Positions 32,681 to 43,757 are shown, counted from the first letter of the stretch. The stretch: DNA of 64,000 bases from Amblyomma americanum (GCF_052857255.1 NC_135498.1:116193134-116257133); one strand, 5' to 3'. The notes: generated from the sequence alone by a model not told the origin. Numbers and translations: made by a program.

Positions 32681-33366
32681 TGAATTTCAGAAGCACACCT
32701 TTCACAGAAATGTCTATGAATTGACAGTAGAAAACATGCTAGAAAGCTACCATTTTTCTTTTCCTTGTTTGGAACACAAAGATATGATGGCGTCTTCTGC
32801 ATCACTATATAGCAATGAGAATGCGGCAGGTCTGCAAGCAAAGAAAAGCTGATGCGAAAAACAAAACACAGCAGCTGCGGAAGCTTGCTAAACTCGTTTA
32901 ACGCATGATTTTTTACTCGTCTGTATTTTTATGCTACACATTTTTGTGTGAACTAAACAGAAGATAGCGCAATGTAGCCGCATTTGATGCGACAAAGCGG
33001 CTGCGGAAGCTCTCCCAAATTTTACGCAAAACCTGTAATAGCTGGCCTCTTTTGTGACTGCAGATGTGTGTGTGAAATAAATGGTGATGCAGCATTGTGT
33101 TTTTTTTTAAAAGCATGAAAGCAACATTCAGCGCCCGAAACCTACGCGGAAACGTTTTTCCCCCATGGAAGTTTGTACAGCTAAAGCGACAACAAGCGAA
33201 CAAGATAATGGCCGGCCAACATCTGCTAAATCGGCATCGTTGCTTCGCCAGAAATTTGAAGAATAATATGCTTGCCTTCCTGGAGGATCGATTGTTGTCT
33301 ACGCAGACGCAAGTATCCAAGCCTGCGAAGCAACAACAGCGATCTACTGCCCGTGCAAACCTGCCC
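32681..33366. other. 3' part of P-type element, non-coding
   Basis: Beyond the transposase, the DNA has short open frames on both strands without motifs. AATAAA at 33076-33081 on the plus strand could serve the transposase transcript. Confidence 0.4.
33076..33081 (+). terminator. Polyadenylation signal AATAAA, P-type transposase
   Basis: Exact AATAAA on the same strand as the transposase, about 400 nt after its last conserved motif. Assignment is by position only. Confidence 0.4.
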
Positions 33367-33414
33367 TGAATCAAATCTCTAGATTTCAGCTTACGGAACC
33401 CCCTTCGTCTTTTT

Positions 33415-34160
33415 GTGCTTCAAGAAGCACTCTGCTCCGTGGTCGCCACAACTATGCTCGTTGCGGCCCGCGTTGTCATCCGCACTGACACCCTTCAAGT
33501 AGTCCGATTGCTACGACGTGTTAGCCGCTGTCCAACTATATGCAGGACATCCACCGGCTCGGGGCACGTATACCGCAGCCAGTACGTATTGAGTGGGTCC
33601 CATGGGATCTGCTGACCTCTCAAAGCCAGGCAGATTTGGCGACTTTCTCGCGACTCCAGGCTCATCATTGCCCCGGCTCCTCCATTTGGATAACTTTGCC
33701 CCCTTTGATCAAGAAAGGAACTCCTCCGGCGCCGCACGCGTGCTCTCATCCCTTCGTGTGCGGTAACCCTCCCCCGCGGTCTTACCCGTGCAGAGGAGGT
33801 TGCGCTTTGGAGGATCCGGGCCGGGGCTACCCTCACACCTGCCGTCATTCGGAAGTGGCTTCAGTACCGATATTTCTTTCCTCGCCATGGGTGTCCGATG
33901 TTTAAGCGCGAGCGCATTGAAGCCGACATTCACCATTTACTCAGGGACTGCCCTGCTCTCAAGCCTACAAGGATTCGGCACCTGAAGGCAGCGGGTCTTT
34001 CACCAAGCAACCCTGCTTCATATATTGCCGGGACGCAGGGGCCATAGCATCGCTCTCTGCTGGCATTCATAAAATCAGCTAGCTTTTTTTTCATTAATTT
34101 AAATACTACTACACCTTTCATCACACCTTCGCCCATCACTGATGTCCTGAGGCAATAAAT
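33415..34160 (+). pseudogene. LINE RNase H remnant and C-terminal domain, 3' part of split element
   Basis: The plus strand encodes VVIRTDTLQVVRLLRR (RNase H TDS-like strand), then in another frame VRIEWVPWDLLTSQSQADLA (the h-x-WVPGH...AD-x-A end of RNase H), then EEVALWRIRAGATLTPAVIR, DIHHLLRDCPALKPTRIRHL and KAAGLSPSNPASYIAGTQGP with a stop and HRSLLAFIKSA. This is the tail of an RNase H-bearing LINE. It ends with a caccttcgcccatcact...gaggcaataaa tail at about 34120-34160. It may be the missing end of the RT piece at 28359-29307. Confidence 0.75.
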
Positions 34161-34170
34161 ATCGCTTAAA

Positions 34171-35939
34171 AATATCGTACATTGTCCTTGTGATTAATTA
34201 GCCCTTTCCAACCCGTTGCAACAGAGTTTTCGCAGATCACAACCATAAAAACAAAAAAACTTGGACGACAAATTACCGAATATGTTACAAATATATATAT
34301 TTTCCGCTCTCGCAGAATACAATAAACTACATGCTGCTTCGTGTTGCGCTTAAATAATATAGAAGTCACTATAAGAAGCAAGGGCTAAAAGTTACGACAC
34401 TGTTTTTTTCGTTATTATTCAAAAATTCCTTCAGATATAACTTTGGGTTCACGAAGTCATGCATAATACTATTTCTTGAAGCTTCCTTTTAAACAGTACT
34501 AACAAAATAATTCAAAGTACATATGCTTGACAGACTGAGCTTCGCATGCTACTCAAACATCATGTGAGCGCCGGTTTATGGGAAATATATGACAATCGCG
34601 AGGTCCGCGGCTGAAACAGGCATGAAAAAAAATAAAATTTCTTACTCCGTGATGTTTACCTTAAACGGCAATGACTTTGTGGGTGTTCGAATGAAAGTAC
34701 CAGAAAAAACCCGCTTGGACACTCTCCTTGGGCAGTTAATATGATCGAAAACATTACGTTAAAAAACAGTCAATTTGAGAATGGCTTCATGGCGGATAAC
34801 GTACCCACGTGACAAAAGACGATAAAACATCACTTTTGTATTTAGCTCGAAACGTTATTTAAGGAATAGTGTAACGAACATGAGGCACAGTGCTATGTAT
34901 AATAAGGTGTTACATTGGTGAGCTAGATTTGCGGAAGTTGCAAGAGAGAATGGTCAGCGAACGTCCCGAGGGCTAACTGGATAACTATCGAGGCCTACAA
35001 ATGGCTCCATTTTTTTTTCAGTACACCGATTTAGCAGAACAAGCCCTTTTTAAAAAGATATTGCCTTGTACGTAATACCTCGACGTTTGAACAGCATGCG
35101 CTCTATTATGCCTGTTGGCAGAATATTTTTAAGCGCTTTACGGCTCTCCTAATCAATACCAGAAGAATTGCAACTAGAGAAAATTCAACCGAAGTGCATG
35201 TACTGTAAGTTTAGCATTTCAGAAGAGTGCACGATTTCAGTGTAATAACCCCTTTCGATACACATATATAGTCTTCAACGTTATTATAAAAATGTGGAAT
35301 TAACTTTATTGTTACGCCAAAACTAATCAACAGTGAGCATCCAATCTTACACAAAGAAAAATGCGCCGAAGCGTTATACTGAGTTTGTATATATTTTGAA
35401 AGGCACAAAGCAAAATAATAGTTTCAGAGAAGCACACCAAATAGGTAATTCGGCGCGCTGCGGTTAGGCGCAGTAAATGGATCAGAGTTTTCAGCTATTT
35501 ATATCTCCAATTTCCCCTCCTCGAAGTTGTAGCGCACCTCTCAACAAAGCATGTTTTACGTAACAGTCTTCGATGCATGCATTTTTCTGGGACTGGAAAG
35601 CATTGCCCTCACATTTAAGAGGCGTGGGAAGGTAATGCTGTGTTGTGGCTATAATCTTAAGCACTAATGGGCTCAATATGTCCCTCTTCCTGAAGGGTTC
35701 ATCTGTTTCTGAGCCAGATCTGCATGTTGGCAGCTAACTTACCTGTGGCATTCATGCTGGGTGGCCGCCCTCTCTAGCATCCACCTTTATTTCTTTCCTG
35801 TAGAAAATGTAGCCCTTAATTACTATACTGTCGACAATATTTTAAGCGGGAACCTGAGGTATGCGTTAATGCACTGTGATTTAAGCGTGGGCTTGCGAAA
35901 TAGATCAGGGTGTTTAAGAAGAAATATTTAATACATTGA
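34171..35939. other. AT-rich DNA, no gene recognised
   Basis: No coding frame or RNA gene. A block near 34685-34720 (gaaagtaccagaaaaaaccc) resembles one just after the gypsy fragment at 22238 (gaaagtgccagaaaacacgc), so some of it is probably repeat-derived. Confidence 0.45.
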
Positions 35940-36870
35940 AAAACACTATGTCTCTAACTTTAACATCGCATTTAATATCACAGTTGGGATACTGTGTGCT
36001 AGTAAATGCACAATAGAACAGAAGTTTTCACACATGCAATCAGGAAAATGTGCGTACCTTGCACATTTTAGGCATCTCATATGCAACCTAGTAATAAAAA
36101 TCCATGAAACTTTTCTCAGAGTTCTAGATGATTCGGGAGACATGATATCCATCGTTAACAAAATTATTAGCTCATGGTAAGTGACTTGCAATGTCCGGTT
36201 GTTTGATTTAAAGAAACGCGTTTTTATCTTGTTTTAATTTTGACCACACTCGTTTCGAATTAGAAAGGAAGCGCCTTTTTGCATCTTATTCAAAGGATGG
36301 GCAACATGCACAAAGCGCAACCAACGACCAACAAATAGTAGAACGTCTTTGTACCAAAATTTCTGGAACTTGCTGTTTTGTGACGGTGGCATTTATTGCC
36401 CTTGGAAACCGAAAATGTCATAATGCAGCCCGTACATTTTTGTAGGAAAGGTGTTTTTTTTTCTATTGGAGAACGGATGAAGCATGAAAATGATTTTTTC
36501 GTTTCACGTCGTTTTGAGCGTTAATTTGTAGATTCGTTCCATTTGAGGGATCATTTAGAACTCGATATCGACCAAAATGAAAGAAACAGGCAATTATTCC
36601 GGGTTCGCGAAGCGCTTCTTGTTCAGTGGAAAATCAATAAATTGGAGAAATAGTCCCATGTGACTGAAAAAATGGGTGTGCTATAGTCTTCATTACATTT
36701 TATTTTGTTTTGTTAGTATGTTAAAGCTTCCCGAATTATTTCAGTAAATCGATCAATTAATCACACTACCAGCCATTGAGACTGTGGGACCAAGCAAGTT
36801 GTGAAATGTTTTTTTGTAAAATAGATAAAACTAAAACTGTCAATAAAAAAAGCAGATGGTTTAAAGCACA
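35940..36870. repeat. Dispersed repeat A, longest copy
   Basis: Diagnostic blocks: gacatgatatccatcgttaa at 36139, ccggttgtttg, a ccacactcgttt block, gggcaacatgca at about 36299, ccaacgacc, ggcatttattgccc, and cagatggtttaaagc at 36853. The same order recurs in part at 14.2, 24.5 and 62.1-62.8 kb. No open frame of note. It runs straight into segments C and B, suggesting one long element. Confidence 0.6.
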
Positions 36871-37400
36871 CTAACGAAAGCATGTGGCATCGACGCAGTT
36901 TTCCTAGCAGTCCTATCCGCTATATTACAGGCAATGAAAAGGCTGCTCTGGCATTCGGAGACACTAAGTAGCCTTGAATGAAATATGTATTTAGCTTGGA
37001 CAACACATGCCATGTAATTGCGAAACGCATTGCTGCAGGGAAGAGCCAAGGGCGCTGTTTGTGATGTCGATGCAGGGGCGTCATAAGCGTTGTCCCTCAG
37101 TGACCCCAAGTTCTACATGTTATCCCAGTTCTAGTCCTTCTCTTTCATGCAGGTCTCAATTTGGTGAAACCTGATAACGTCGTCCGCTCCTCGTTGGATG
37201 AAAGTATCTTTTTAAACTTTAAACAACGAAGCGAGCATGGCTTTAGGAAATTCGGTATTCCAAGGCAGAGAGGAGTTAAGCGAGTAGCAATAAATATATC
37301 TATATAAATACAGATTAAAGGCGCTGCATTATATCGTGTGCCATAGTAACAGGGGAGAAAGGCGCCGGAGCCATGCTCTACCGCTAACTTCATTTCTATT
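36871..37400. repeat. Dispersed repeat segment C
   Basis: Shares with 63330-63545: tgtccctcagtgaccccaag against tgtccctctgtgacccgaag, ttatcccagttctag against ttatccccatccttg, accagataatgttgg against acctgataacgtcg, and ctttaaacaacgaagcgagc against ctttaaacaacaaagcgagc. The second copy also follows a repeat A copy, supporting a fixed A-C order. Non-coding or too decayed to read. Confidence 0.6.
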
Positions 37401-38660
37401 CGCTGCTTTCAACCCATGATGAAAGGCCCACGTCCTTCAATATTTTATCTGGCCAGGATGCGCATACAAAGCCTGGACTGCATATCTTCTTACATGAATT
37501 TCTGGGCCGCTTAGGGATACTATAGACACAACGGTCTCTTGGGATTACGTTCGAAACGTGTTTAAGTCACATTTCAGGAAGGCATTCTCGAGGTGGGATT
37601 AGTTTTGTCCATGGAGTGGCAGATGTTTAAAGCCTGTTTTAATATACAAGACCCAGAAGGTCAGTTGCTCATGCTCGCACCTAGAGACACTACATCGCTG
37701 TGAATGCTTAACATGACGCTTGAAAACGTAGGAAAAGTGCCGTAAATGGAACTACACCATGAACCAAAATATCCATAATCACCCTCCTTCAACCACGACC
37801 ATGCTAAAGGCGGCTATGCAAGTCAGAATGAGAAGAGAATTCATAATGTCGAGAATGCAGCTCGAATGTAGTAAAAAGAGGCTTTTGCAAAATTTTCTGG
37901 CGAGAGACTGCGCTTTTATATCACAGGCTTACGGACTGACTGCGATTTCAAGGCGCTGATATTTTAGCTGAGTGGAATTTTTGAAACCTTTATTCCATTG
38001 TGTTTTGTAGAGTATTTTGTCCAGGTCTATTTTAAGATCACTGACTTTATGCGGGCGGGATTTTTATATATTTTCAAGTTAATTCGAAGGCTATTTCTAG
38101 CTTTGCACGGATAGTATTTAAGGCCTGGCTTTTTTAAGGACTTCCGACAATATTTAAAAAAAAAAATGTACGACGTCGGACCAAAACAAGGCTTAATAGT
38201 AGGCGCTGTCCCGATCATAATAAAAAAAGGAAATGAAAAGCTGAATTAATCGCCCTCGACGCGCCTGCTCTAAGTGCTAAAAGAGGGGGGACCTAAAATA
38301 CCACGATATGACCATGTGTTTCCCTACAGTTGGAGTCTTTTAATAAGAAACACTGCTCTTCACCTATATGTTGAGGTCTTTTCTACTATGCTCTTCGGTT
38401 TAACGCCCCGAAAATCTTGAGACTGCTATTTTACTTCTCGCTCACGCCAAAAAATACGAGTTTATTACAGCCACATGCCGCCCTTTCCTCCTGTCAGCCC
38501 TTTCCTCCCTTCTACATGGTGTTTTATTGCTACATTCTTCGACACAATATTTTAGCACATAGGAAATGAACAGCAGGATATCAGTGATAGCAGAATGTGT
38601 AACAATTAAGAAGGAAGAGCTGCAGAGCATACCGGCAGTGCTTCACAAGTACTAAGAGAT
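37401..38660. repeat. Dispersed repeat segment B
   Basis: From about 37640 the segment shares blocks with 43940-44600: ggcgctgatattttagctga against ggcgctgatcttttagccga, a gaggtcttttc/gaggtcctttc block, aaaatcttgagactgct against aaaatcttgacacggct, and a gaagagctg-agagca block. A further partial copy is at 4.2-4.6 kb. No gene recognised. Confidence 0.55.
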
Positions 38661-39052
38661 CGCATTAAAAAGAAGCTTTGTAGTGAAACTTCAACGCTAT
38701 GGTCGTCGTCTACTTGAATCCTTTATCTTCACAGAAAACAGCACTTCCGGTTCTAATGTGCAATTGTCCGGCATTACGCAAATGTTCTCTCAGCAAGATT
38801 GATGCTTAGTTCCTATAACTGCGGCTACTGCTTTGTACTTGTTTGTTCATGCTATCAAATTGATTCAGGCAATGAACATTTGAACTATTTTTGAGCTTTG
38901 CTCTAACAGCAAAGCAGGTTACGGTATTATTGGCGAATATCAATGCAAATAGCTTCGATGGGGATGTTCAGAGCACTCAAAACGGACTAGAACTACAAAC
39001 TTCAGAATATATCGCACGCCGCAGATTACACAAATAATTGTATTGGAAATAT
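38661..39052. other. No gene recognised
   Basis: AT-rich spacer between the long dispersed repeat and the miniature LTR-type element. Confidence 0.45.
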
Positions 39053-39177
39053 TGTCACGAAGAGCACGAAGCTGGCAATGGCGTGGGACGGAGCGCTCGC
39101 GCTTTGCCGGCGGCCATTAAATTGCCGCTTGTCCACCGTTCATCGCGCCGCAATCTTCAGCTGGCCGCCACGTAACA
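39053..39177 (+). repeat. Left terminal direct repeat
   Basis: 125 bp beginning tgtcacgaag and ending taaca. It aligns along its full length with 39664-39788. GC-rich compared with its surroundings. Confidence 0.6.
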
Positions 39178-39414
39178 TCTGGTGTGATGTGTTGGATAAT
39201 TATCGCCATCTTGGTCCCGGAGCTTCGGCGTCTTGCGCCTGCCGTGGTCATCGAACGCGTGTGCCTGGAGCGCCCCAGCCGGCTGTGTTCCAGCCCGCCA
39301 GACCTGAACCGCCCTCGCTGCTCACACCAGTCCCGTCCCCATCCCCGACTACAAGACAAGATTAAATGACGAAGCTGCCACGACCTGAACCTATGACTCG
39401 ACCGACCCGCGACA

Positions 39415-39564
39415 ATGCCCACTTATGAGGACGACGCCCCGCTGCAAATGCTGTTTGGCGCGCCCAAGGGCCTCGACCGTTGGCTCCTGGAGTCCTGCGG
39501 ACCGGAAGCTTCGCAAACCAGGAATGATCCGCCTATCTCTTTCATCCTGGCGGACAGCACTTAA
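39415..39564 (+). CDS. Small 49-residue open frame inside miniature LTR-type element
   Basis: ATG at 39415, TAA at 39562-39564. The peptide begins MPTYEDDAPLQMLFGAPKGL and ends FILADST. It has no motif I recognise. It lies where a gag start would be and could be the residue of a gag N-terminus or an unrelated peptide. Its being open inside a GC-rich 486-bp interior is weak evidence of coding. Confidence 0.35.
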   Translation: MPTYEDDAPLQMLFGAPKGLDRWLLESCGPEASQTRNDPPISFILADST

Positions 39565-39663
39565 CCACTTTGACATTACTGTTCCACCATCCTTTCAAGG
39601 CCATAACCTTTTTGCGCGGCTCCTTGTCAGCGATCGGGAATATCGCTTGGTTACCCCGGCTAC

Positions 39664-39788
39664 TGTCACGAAGACGGAGCTGGCAACAGCGCGGGACTCA
39701 GCGCTCGCTCTAGCTACGCCAGTGGCCATAAATCATATCTTGTCGATCGTTCATCGCGCTTTATTATTCGTCTGGCCAAGACGCAGCA
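39664..39788 (+). repeat. Right terminal direct repeat
   Basis: 125 bp beginning tgtcacgaag and ending cagca, more AT-rich and more diverged in its second half than the left copy, so the insertion is not recent. Confidence 0.6.
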
Positions 39789-40503
39789 ATGTTATACTAT
39801 GCTATTGAAACATCGAACTCGCTATTGGAAATACTACTGAAATATGTATCTGCAATGAAAATTACTATGTTGCGCCTCATTTTCCGTTGTCCACGTACTG
39901 ATGTCATCATCGCTTTCACTACGTTCGAACAGCTTGCCTATAGAATATCGCAAAAACAACATTCGGATAGTATACCTGAGTATCAGTGCCAGAAGATCCT
40001 ATCTTGGCTTTGTAACCGTTATTTCTTATTTGGCAGCTCCGGCATCGACCAACGGAAAGCCGAAAGCTGCCGTGAGTTTTTCTACAACACTTTCCCTCGC
40101 CACTTTGCACACGCATCTTGTTTAAGAGTAGAGCCCGACGAGATACACCTTGAAATGTTTCTCTACCTGTTATTTGCTTTTTCCGCCTTTTTCCGCCTTG
40201 TCCAGCTGCTTTACGATCCTGCTTTCAGGACATATACAAATGTAAACACTTTTGTTACAACATCGACGATGTCGGTAGTGTACCGAAAAAGCCTATGACT
40301 GGCTTGTCACTGTGGTACACACTTAAATACTGTTAAACTCGCAGAAACAGTGCATAAGCTATCAATTTCTCTTCGATTTTTGAAAGAAGGCTTTGAGTAG
40401 GAGCTATTTTCTTGCTTTCGAGGTGGAACAAAAAGTATTGTGTGACCACATATGTTCTAAGTAGGATTTCATGCGTATGCATTGAACAATTGAATGCACA
40501 ATA
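39789..40503. other. No gene recognised
   Basis: A 169-codon plus-strand frame (39789-40298) crosses the end of the miniature element and has no recognisable motif; an overlapping frame is open on the other strand. Probably not a gene. Confidence 0.4.
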
Positions 40504-40905
40504 CAGGGCGTTTCACCTAAGATATTACACAATTTCTAAAAATGGGTTTTTGAGCGAGAAGAGCACTTTTTTCGGCATATCATTGTCAGCTGTGTAGAAC
40601 ATCAGAATACAGCTAAGGTGTGCTGACAGCAAGCTAGTTAACTAATATAGATTAATTAACTTTCTAACTATTACTGTTAGCTACCTTAATTATTGAGAGG
40701 CACATAGGTTATAAACGAGCCATCCTGTAGGATATTAAGTAACCTGCAAGAATATCTCTCGAAAACATTCCCAGACTGATGATTTTATTTGCTGTGAACG
40801 CCATGAGAGAGCGCCTTCGACTGTGCATCGGAATGGGCGGAAAGCAATTATATCCTATTGTCTGAAATGCTATTGCTTTCGTCGTGCGCCCGAATAGTGT
40901 TGCGG
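40504..40905. repeat. Probable DNA-transposon or MITE end, starting acagggcgtttcacctaa
   Basis: The block starts with acagggcgtttcacctaag at 40502, a type of terminal sequence often seen at the ends of short non-autonomous DNA transposons in arthropods, and includes ttagctaccttaattattga and cgccatgagagagcgccttc. The matching inverted end is not found, so only one half is present. Recognition is by resemblance, without a search. Confidence 0.4.
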
Positions 40906-43170
40906 CCAACTTTAGGATTAAAATATTCCATTTTATTCACTGATGTTTGATATAAGATTCAGAAATGCTAAAGCTACGAAGTCTCGCTTTCTTAATCGTA
41001 GGCTACCGCTTCTTACGAAAAATTGGACAGTAGCTTGCAAGAAGCAATGTTGTGCTAAAATGCCAAGAAGTTTTCCGCTACAGAGTACTCGTTTAGTTCA
41101 GCTATCAAGCCCATGCTACGTAAAAAAAAAAATTCTCTTGAGAGCAGCATGTCATAATACCTGCCCCGCTAAAAAAAAAAAAAACTCTTCGCCACAAAGA
41201 TAGAGATAAACTTTGATTTAGTCCTTGAAATTTATTCTGGTGTTGCGATTCAATGCGAGAGACCAGCATCAAAGGCAGCTCTGCCGGCTTTGGCTATCAG
41301 CTGTCGCCGACGGGGAAGGTCTGTGTAGGCCCAGCTCTCCTCCCATTTTGCATGACTGGATACACGGGTATTCTATATTAGAATATCGTTCGAGGTGTTC
41401 GGCGCAGTAACAGAAGCGACGAGTACACAGCGTGTGGGAAGGTGTTCAATCTGCTACGCTGTCGCAGAAGCGAGGCTTCATTCCTTCAAACGAAGGCAGC
41501 GCGATAAAATAAGTAACCAAATAAAAAGACTGCTTAAGGAGCAGACAACAGACTTTCACCAGATTTTCTCGCGCTGGAATTGCTTGGAAAAGTAGTTTTC
41601 TTTGCTTTAATCGCTAATACGGCATCGACGCTTCCGTGGCTGCAAACTCGCCATTGACAAAAAACGGAAAGACTTCGCTAAATAAAAATTAATTAGTATC
41701 CTTTAATTAACCAGAAAATTCATATACACGTATTTCACACATACTTATGTAGCCACAACTAGCCGTTTCATTCCGAAGAATTTTTATATTTTTCTAGAAC
41801 AGCCTATTTTTAAGAAGATTTGAGTGTTCACTGAAACACGTGGTGTATGAATTCGCTACTGTGCCGCCCCGTGCGATGCCCCCTGCGCATCGAGGCCTTG
41901 ACTTGTGTGGTAGAACGCCGTCACCGTGTCCGCAGAAACGGTCCTGCTTGCGGGAAACGGAAGTCCTTGCACCTATATCTCCCTTCGGCGTGGAGAGGAA
42001 TGGAGGCCTAATACTAGGTCTACTTTTCTAATGCCTCTTCGTAGACTGCTGTTGCAGGTTGGTCCACTTTGTGAAAATAGACCTTCCTCTTCTACATCGC
42101 TGCCGAATTCGCTGTTGTGCTTTCCTCACAGTTTCATTAACTGTTTAAACATTGAAGTTTGTGTGTGCGTGAGGTTAGCAAACGGCTATATTATATTCGG
42201 TTAGAACAAAGATTTGCGGCTTGCGACATCAGCCCTTGTGCAAAATATATGCCTCCTTTATACAAGGGGGACATCTCTGATTAACAATATTGATGTGTTA
42301 TCGGTGCCGCTCACTCGTTTCCTTCGTTTTATCCTCTTTTGCATGCGAGATGCAATGATGCATGACCTCGTCTCTTGTGCAAAACGGCATCGGGAGTCGT
42401 GTTTTGATGAGGCAAAATTCAAAAACGCCCGCACTCTGTGCGATATCAATGCGCCCTAAGTAGAATAAATTACTCCGGCGCCCTCTACTACGCCGGCCTT
42501 CATAGTTTTAATTTATTCGGGACATTAACCCCCCCCCCCCCCCCCCCCCATAAATCGAATCTTATAAAAATCAGGTTTTTTGGGCGTTGTGTTCCTCACA
42601 ATCTGGAGCAATAGAAGCCATCTAGACTTTTCTGAGTTTGTGCCGTAATAAGATCTGAATCAGTTCACTCTTTTTGGTGGTTCGTAACATACATGAATAT
42701 AACAAGCTATCGGAGATTTCGACAGCATATGTGTTATTTCCGACATATCGCGCTGGTACGAACCACCTACAAAACCCGAGATAACTTGAATAACCCCATC
42801 TCCTCGACTAGCGAATCTTTCTTGGCCCCCCTTTTGTGTTTAGCAACACAATTTTTAGGTGTTCCTCGCATTTCAGAAATCTAGTTCAAGACAAAATTTG
42901 AAAAATAAAGCTTCTTCGGAAACAACAGCGGTAATACATGTAGAAGAGACATTAGGCGCCCCCCCAAAAGTGTGCACGCCAATTTGATGTAATCACGGAA
43001 GATAGCAATCGGCTGAAAAGCGATGACACCAGAGCTATAATTCAAATCAGACAACCTGTCGAAGGAAATCAAGCAGACAGAGACGTTCCTCTGGCATACG
43101 GTGAAAACAAAGTTGGTCATAATGAGCCGCGCTAATCATTGCTGTAATGACGACTCTGCAGGTGAGTTTC
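40906..43170. other. No gene recognised; contains a 21-base C run
   Basis: Mixed composition with short open frames only. A homopolymer of 21 C occupies 42529-42549, and A runs occur near 41124 and 41172. Nothing else assigned. Confidence 0.45.
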
Positions 43171-43399
43171 GCCGCCACGGTGGCTTAGTGGTTATGGCGC
43201 TCGGCTGTTGGCCCGGAAGTCGCGGGTTCTATCCCGGCCGCGGCGGTCGAATTTCGACAGAGGCGAATTCTAGAGGCCCGTGTACTGTGCGATGTCTGTG
43301 TACGTTAAATAACCACACGTGGTAGAAATTTCCGAAGCCCTTCACTACGGCGTCCCTCAAATCGTAAGTGCGCTCTGGGGAGTTAAACTCCCCATAAAG
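43171..43399 (+). mobile_element. tRNA-derived SINE, plus orientation
   Basis: Starts gccgccacggtggcttagtgg, of which tggcttagtgg (43181-43191) matches the polymerase III A box. The B box is ggttctatcc at 43225-43234, one base off the usual ggttcgaatcc-type consensus. The body (gaatttcgac, ctagaggcc, gaaatttccg, agcccttcactacggcgtcc) matches the copies at 15046 and 24181 in the other orientation. The 3' end is ccccataaag. No clear target duplication. Confidence 0.85.
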
Positions 43400-43580
43400 T
43401 ATCGTCATGAAGTCTGTTTCTTTCATGCATCGCCAACCTATCGATAGAAACTTTTCCTGCGCCCCTTTTCCTCCCCACCGCCACTGACGCACATGCTCGC
43501 ACGCACACTTATATGTGCAATGAAAAACGTAGACCAACGTTTTTCACTACAACTGACCGTGCCGGGATTTGCTCTTCGCT

Positions 43581-43582
<2 letters not shown>

Positions 43583-43636
<54 letters not shown>

Positions 43637-43757
43637 TGTATATATCTGCGTGCGTGTGTGCGTGTGTGTGTGCGCGCGTGTGCGCGCGTGCGTGCGCGTG
43701 CGCGCGTGCGTGCGTGCGTGCGCGTGCGCGTGCGCGCGTGTGTGTGTGTGTGTGTGT
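43583..43757. repeat. Purine-pyrimidine microsatellite: (AT)n then mixed (GT/GC)n
   Basis: About 49 bases of alternating at (43583-43631) are followed, after a short acacagtgta-type bridge, by about 110 bases of alternating tg and cg (43647-43757). The whole tract is almost unbroken purine-pyrimidine alternation. Overlapping open frames here encode only repeats of a few residues and are not genes. Confidence 0.95.

Larger units (their letters stand above)
29314..33366 (+). mobile_element. P-element/THAP9-type DNA transposon relic
   Basis: A decayed single transposase gene (THAP domain, coiled coil, RNase H-like core, C-terminal region) lies between two pieces of LINE. Candidate imperfect terminal inverted repeats are 29314-29336 and 33346-33366: each contains, in opposite sense, an aggt-tg and acgggc-gt core with a small gap. 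P-type elements make 8-bp target duplications, and none is obvious here, so the ends are uncertain. A polyadenylation signal lies at 33076. The copy is inactive. Confidence 0.7.
39053..39788 (+). mobile_element. Miniature LTR-type (TRIM-like) element
   Basis: Two direct repeats of 125 bp, each starting tgtcacgaag and ending in ca (39053-39177 and 39664-39788), bound a 486-bp interior. They share blocks such as gggac-gagcgctcgc, gttcatcgcgc and ctggcc, with moderate divergence. A TGG lies two bases after the first repeat (39180), where a primer-binding site would be. There is no gag, protease or RT, only a 49-codon open frame. The layout fits a non-autonomous terminal-repeat retrotransposon in miniature. 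No clean 5-bp target duplication is visible. Confidence 0.6.

Noticed and set aside
32934..33374. 146-codon minus-strand frame
   Set aside because: Antisense to the 3' part of the P-type element; overlapping plus-strand frame equally open; no motif.
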